From Streptomyces sp. BR123 (GTDB taxonomy: Bacteria; Actinomycetota; Actinomycetes; Streptomycetales; Streptomycetaceae), in NCBI RefSeq assembly GCF_013401435.1, contig NZ_JACBGN010000032.1:1-40945 (forward strand): a DNA stretch of 40,945 bases, read 5' to 3'. The notes beneath the pieces are model-generated. The model ran no database searches. It had not been told where the DNA came from and saw only the letters and a program-made list of their open reading frames with translations. A program made the position numbers and the translations under genes. Numbering within the stretch: the first letter of the stretch is position 1; each line of letters begins with the position of its first letter. Positions 38,582 through 40,945 of this stretch are shown piece after piece.

Positions 38582-38627
38582 AACAGCGGCCGCGCTTTGC
38601 CAAAACTTGGCAATGGCGGCCGCTGTT
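38582..38627. terminator. 46-bp nested dyad downstream of the thioredoxin gene
   Basis: Outer arms AACAGCGGCCGC (38582-38593) and GCGGCCGCTGTT (38616-38627) are exact complements, and inner arms TTGCCAA (38597-38603) and TTGGCAA (38607-38613) form a second stem with an AAC loop. It lies 74 bp past the stop. It may terminate transcription, but the inner TTGCCAA-aac-TTGGCAA could also be an operator. Confidence 0.65.
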
Positions 38628-38638
38628 ACTCGCAGTAA
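38626..38638. promoter_or_regulatory. Operator-like dyad TTACTcgcAGTAA
   Basis: TTACTCGCAGTAA is a 5-3-5 dyad overlapping the right foot of the nested hairpin. It shares the TTAC...GTAA pattern with the dyad at 38752-38769, suggesting one regulator for both sites. Confidence 0.5.
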
Positions 38639-38751
38639 GTGGAACCCCGTGAACTGTCCGGTGTGTTCCTCTTCCTCCTGCTCTGTCGTGGCCTTGGGTG
38701 GCACTTTGTGTTGCTTCCCGATGGCTGCGGGTCGGCCCCCGGTTATCAGGC

Positions 38752-38769
38752 CGTTACCCGCCAGTAACG
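38752..38769. promoter_or_regulatory. Operator-like dyad CGTTACccgccaGTAACG
   Basis: The 6-bp arms CGTTAC and GTAACG flank a 6-bp spacer, about 345 bp before the DUF6230 start. Similar TTAC...GTAA elements are recognised by TetR-type lipid regulators in actinobacteria; the link here is inference. Confidence 0.5.
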
Positions 38770-39113
38770 AACCCCCTTGTGCCTCGGCCTGGAATGGACC
38801 ACGATCGGCGACGCTCGGTCCTTCCCGCAGAGCCGCCAGCCGGAGCCGCGGTGGAGGGTCCCCACCGGGCCGGCCGGTGGCAGTGGCACCGGCCGCGGGA
38901 CAGGGGGGTCTTCGCCGCACCGGCGGAGCCTGTCCTCCTGGTCGCGCGAACGCGTGACCCAGTGGTTGTCGCTCGGGGGTGAACGCCGGTGTATCGGACG
39001 CGGCCCGGCCGCGCCACGGCCGCCTGCGCTCCTTCCCGAGGACGTAGCACTTCTCCCATCCCAGGTCGGGCTCTGCCCGGACCGGAGATGTACGTCCGAG
39101 AAGGAGGAACAAC

Positions 39114-39755
39114 ATGAGTTCTCAGGTTCGTGGCGGGACCAGATGGAAGCGCTTCGCGCTCGTCATGGTGCCGAGCATCGCGGCCACCGCCGCGGTCGGT
39201 GTGGGTCTGGCGCAGGGTGCCCTCGCGGCGTCGTTCAGCGTCTCCGGTCAGGACTTCAAGGTCACGGCCGATCAGCTCGTCGGTGACGACCTGATCCAGT
39301 ACGGCAGCCTCGCCGAGGGCGCCGTACTGGGGTCCAAGGAGAAGACCAAGCACCCGGTCACGATCTCCGGCTTCAGCCGTGCCGAGATCACCAACATGTG
39401 CCAGTCGCTGGTGACGCCGACTCCGATCGGCAACATCACGCTGCAGCTGCGGACGGGCAACAAGGGCCGTCCCGCCGTCGCGGAGAACATCTACCTCGAC
39501 GTCGCCGAGCTGGACGCGGACGCGAAGTTCGACCAGCTCGACATCGGTGTCGCGGTGGGCGACGGCAGCCACACCACCAAGCCGGTCCCCGGCACGGTGG
39601 CGGACGGCGGCCTGTTCTCGCAGCGTGCCAAGAAGGCCACGCTGACCAACGTCCGCCAGAAGGCGTGGGCGACGACGGCGGGTACCTTCACGCTGCCCGA
39701 CCTCAAGCTGCGTCTGCTCAGCGGGAACCAGCCGTGCTACCAGGACGAGAAGTAA
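39114..39755 (+). CDS. DUF6230 family secreted protein
   Basis: A 213-residue protein with a strong signal peptide (WKRFALVMVPSIAATAAVGVGLAQGALA, cleavage near ALA-AS at about 38) and a mature beta-rich domain with FSVSGQDFKVTADQLVGDDLIQYG and two cysteines (about Cys95 and Cys208) that may pair. The family is sometimes annotated as a cholesterol esterase precursor, but no lipase GxSxG motif is visible. The ATG has AGGAGG at good spacing. It is followed by a hairpin and the DUF6114 gene, a conserved Streptomyces arrangement (SCO5420/5421). Confidence 0.85.
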   Translation: MSSQVRGGTRWKRFALVMVPSIAATAAVGVGLAQGALAASFSVSGQDFKVTADQLVGDDLIQYGSLAEGAVLGSKEKTKHPVTISGFSRAEITNMCQSLVTPTPIGNITLQLRTGNKGRPAVAENIYLDVAELDADAKFDQLDIGVAVGDGSHTTKPVPGTVADGGLFSQRAKKATLTNVRQKAWATTAGTFTLPDLKLRLLSGNQPCYQDEK

Positions 39756-39776
39756 TCCCGTCCTGGATGTGACCGA

Positions 39777-39820
39777 CCGGACGGGCGGGCTGCGGCAGCC
39801 GTCGCCAGGCGCCCGTCCGG
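39777..39820 (+). terminator. Intra-operon hairpin between DUF6230 and DUF6114 genes
   Basis: CCGGACGGGCG (39777-39787) and CGCCCGTCCGG (39810-39820) form an 11-bp stem, with an inner GGCTG-CGG-CAGCC stem. It is 22 bp past the DUF6230 stop and could attenuate read-through, giving excess secreted DUF6230 product. Confidence 0.65.
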
Positions 39821-39866
39821 GCTCCACAGAGTTCTCCGTACCACCGTTTCCAGGGAGCTGTTGTCC

Positions 39867-40409
39867 ATGAACCCCCAGGCCCCGGTTCACGCCGCAGACG
39901 ATCACTGGCTCACTGTCACGTACCACCGCTTCCGCGACTGGCGGGGCGGCCGACCCTTCTGGGCCGGCCTCTTCACGCTCCTCGGCGGATTGCCGATCGT
40001 CTACTTCCCTTATGCGGACATCCGGCTGGGCAACGTCACCCTTGCGATGGCGACGACGACGGGCTCCGGCTCGCTGATCATCGGCGTCCTGTTGATCACA
40101 CTGGGCCTGGCCCTCTGGTTCCAGCAGGGCATCCGTGTCTTCGCGGGCGTCGCCGCGATCCTGCTGGCCCTCGTGTCCATTCCGGTGTCCAACCTCGGCG
40201 GCTTCTTCATCGGCTTCCTCTTCGCCATGATCGGCGGTGCCCTCGCACTGTCCTGGGCGCCGGGAGTGCCGCTGGCCGAGGAGCCGGAGGCGGCCGGGGC
40301 ACAGCCTGCGGACGAGTTCCACGACATCCCGGCACCCCGCGACATGGAAACGGCCCACGCGACCGAGACGACTGCCCACGCCGATGGCGGGAGGAACAGT
40401 GCGGGGTGA
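39867..40409 (+). CDS. DUF6114 family membrane protein
   Basis: A 180-residue protein with about four hydrophobic segments (34-52, 63-84, 88-106 and 109-130) after a polar N-terminus (WLTVTYHRFRDWRGGRPFWAG) and an acidic Pro/Ala-rich C-terminal tail. ATG 39867 is preferred to the in-frame TTG two codons upstream; GGAG lies about ten bases before it. It follows DUF6230 and overlaps the next gene by 11 bp, so the three are probably an operon acting at the cell envelope. Function unknown. Confidence 0.85.
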   Translation: MNPQAPVHAADDHWLTVTYHRFRDWRGGRPFWAGLFTLLGGLPIVYFPYADIRLGNVTLAMATTTGSGSLIIGVLLITLGLALWFQQGIRVFAGVAAILLALVSIPVSNLGGFFIGFLFAMIGGALALSWAPGVPLAEEPEAAGAQPADEFHDIPAPRDMETAHATETTAHADGGRNSAG

Positions 40410-40945
40410 CGAGACGCAGCGGGGCGTGGCCCCGGGCACAGAGTCCCGTGAAAGAAGGGGCCCGCGGCACGCCGCGCCCCGCAAGTCGCTGCTGAACAAG
40501 ATCCAGATTCCGGTCGGCAAGACGATGGCCCTCGCGGCCATGCCGACGGCGGTCCTGGTCGGCATGGGCATGGCGCCCAGGCTGGCCCTGGCCGACGACA
40601 AGGAGATCCCCTTCGCGCCCGGCCCGTGCGTGACACGGTCCGACGAACCCGCGGAGTCGGCCTCCCCCAGCCCCTCGGCCTCGCCCTCGCCGAGCGCGAG
40701 TGCCTCGCCGTCCGCCTCCGCCGCGCCCAAGCCCGGTGTCACCCCGCCGGTGCCCAAGCCGTCCGCGAGCAAGCCGGCCGACACCGCCACCACGCCCAAG
40801 CAGGCGGCCCCCACCACCTCGGCCGCCCCCACGCCGTCTGCCTCGAAGACCCCGAACCCGCTGGACCCGCTGGGCGTCGTCCTTGTCGGAGTTGCCCGTC
40901 TCGTCCTTGGGCTTGGCCGCGGTGTCCTTGACGTCCTGGGGCAGC
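40399..40945 (+). CDS. Membrane-anchored Ser/Pro-rich protein (3' end outside window)
   Basis: GTG 40399 with GGAGG five bases upstream, overlapping the DUF6114 stop. The first 40 residues are basic (PRHAAPRKSLLNKIQIP), then a hydrophobic segment (MALAAMPTAVLVGMGMAPRLALA, about 43-66), a short PFAPGPCV motif, and a Ser/Pro/Ala/Lys low-complexity region (about 85-155) ending KTPNPLDPLGV. From about 40876 to the window end the reading frame has poor codon bias while the opposite strand looks coding, so the true C-terminus is doubtful. It is probably an exported companion of the DUF6230/DUF6114 proteins. Confidence 0.72.
   Translation, partial: MRGDETQRGVAPGTESRERRGPRHAAPRKSLLNKIQIPVGKTMALAAMPTAVLVGMGMAPRLALADDKEIPFAPGPCVTRSDEPAESASPSPSASPSPSASASPSASAAPKPGVTPPVPKPSASKPADTATTPKQAAPTTSAAPTPSASKTPNPLDPLGVVLVGVARLVLGLGRGVLDVLGQ

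Larger units (their letters stand above)
38508..39113. other. 606-bp non-coding region upstream of the DUF6230 gene
   Basis: No credible gene in either strand. It contains a large nested dyad (38582-38627) that probably terminates the thioredoxin transcript and two TTAC...GTAA dyads (38626-38638, 38752-38769). A locally A/T-richer stretch (38560-38780) looks like a promoter area. 38780-39100 shows nothing I recognise. Confidence 0.65.

Noticed and set aside
38754..40832. 692-codon minus-strand frame at the right end
   Set aside because: It covers the DUF6230 and DUF6114 genes antisense, has no recognisable domain and uses poor codons outside the last 70 bases.

Overview
The window is about 41 kb of very high G+C actinobacterial chromosome, almost certainly Streptomyces. 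The evidence is strong codon bias with G or C in third positions, many GTG starts, ATGA/GTGA overlaps, and a gene order that I recognise from memory as matching the S. coelicolor SCO5376 to SCO5422 interval. It is mostly core chromosome with two or three small accessory insertions. No tRNA, rRNA, CRISPR array, prophage or intact transposon is visible.

Layout. 1-2.6 kb: 5' part of a secreted chitin-binding chitinase (chiC type) with a DasR-box-like dyad, and the chiR/chiS two-component pair. 2.7-5.4 kb: a membrane protein, a PduO-type cobalamin adenosyltransferase, a 3-hydroxyacyl-CoA dehydrogenase and a STAS anti-sigma antagonist. 5.6-11.5 kb: a membrane-anchored P-loop protein with a degenerate Walker A, NucS (non-canonical mismatch repair), a SCO5389-family protein, an LLM flavin oxidoreductase and a small zinc-ribbon-like protein. 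11.6-15.6 kb: two tandem paralogous ABC exporter cassettes. 15.8-21.4 kb: the polar-growth coiled-coil proteins FilP and Scy, the latter with visible 51-residue repeats. 22-25.1 kb: methylmalonyl-CoA epimerase, acetyl-CoA acetyltransferase, MeaB and a 24-residue ribosomal protein bL37. 25.3-28.8 kb: an AbsC-like MarR regulator, three coupled AIM24 paralogs, a DUF3817 membrane protein and an MTH1187-type protein. 29-33.8 kb: an accessory-looking XRE module with two tiny genes, then a divergent ArsR-like regulator/MFS pair and a MarR regulator. 33.76-34.07 kb: an IS200/IS605 (TnpB) remnant. 34.2-38.5 kb: a second DUF3817 protein, isobutyryl-CoA mutase large subunit IcmA, a TetR regulator and a thioredoxin-TPR protein. 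38.5-40.9 kb: a DUF6230/DUF6114/Ser-Pro-rich envelope gene set cut by the window end.

How the genes work together. A B12-dependent short-chain acyl-CoA theme runs through the window without being one operon: the adenosyltransferase makes AdoCbl, MeaB protects the mutase, IcmA and the epimerase act on C4 acyl-CoAs, and thiolase plus hydroxyacyl-CoA dehydrogenase connect to acetoacetyl/3-hydroxybutyryl-CoA. Chitin use (chiC/chiRS), hyphal tip organisation (Scy/FilP) and genome maintenance (NucS) are the other core functions.

The most interesting non-coding signals are a perfect 24-bp palindrome abutting icmA, a 10-3-10 palindrome between the TetR and thioredoxin genes, 16-bp tandem repeats plus an 8-8-8 inverted repeat between the ArsR-like regulator and the MFS exporter, and a 17-bp tandem array that copies the last codons and stop of an ABC permease. 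Two further points stand out: an IS end that supplies a MarR stop codon, and an abrupt strand switch of coding signature in the last 70 bases.
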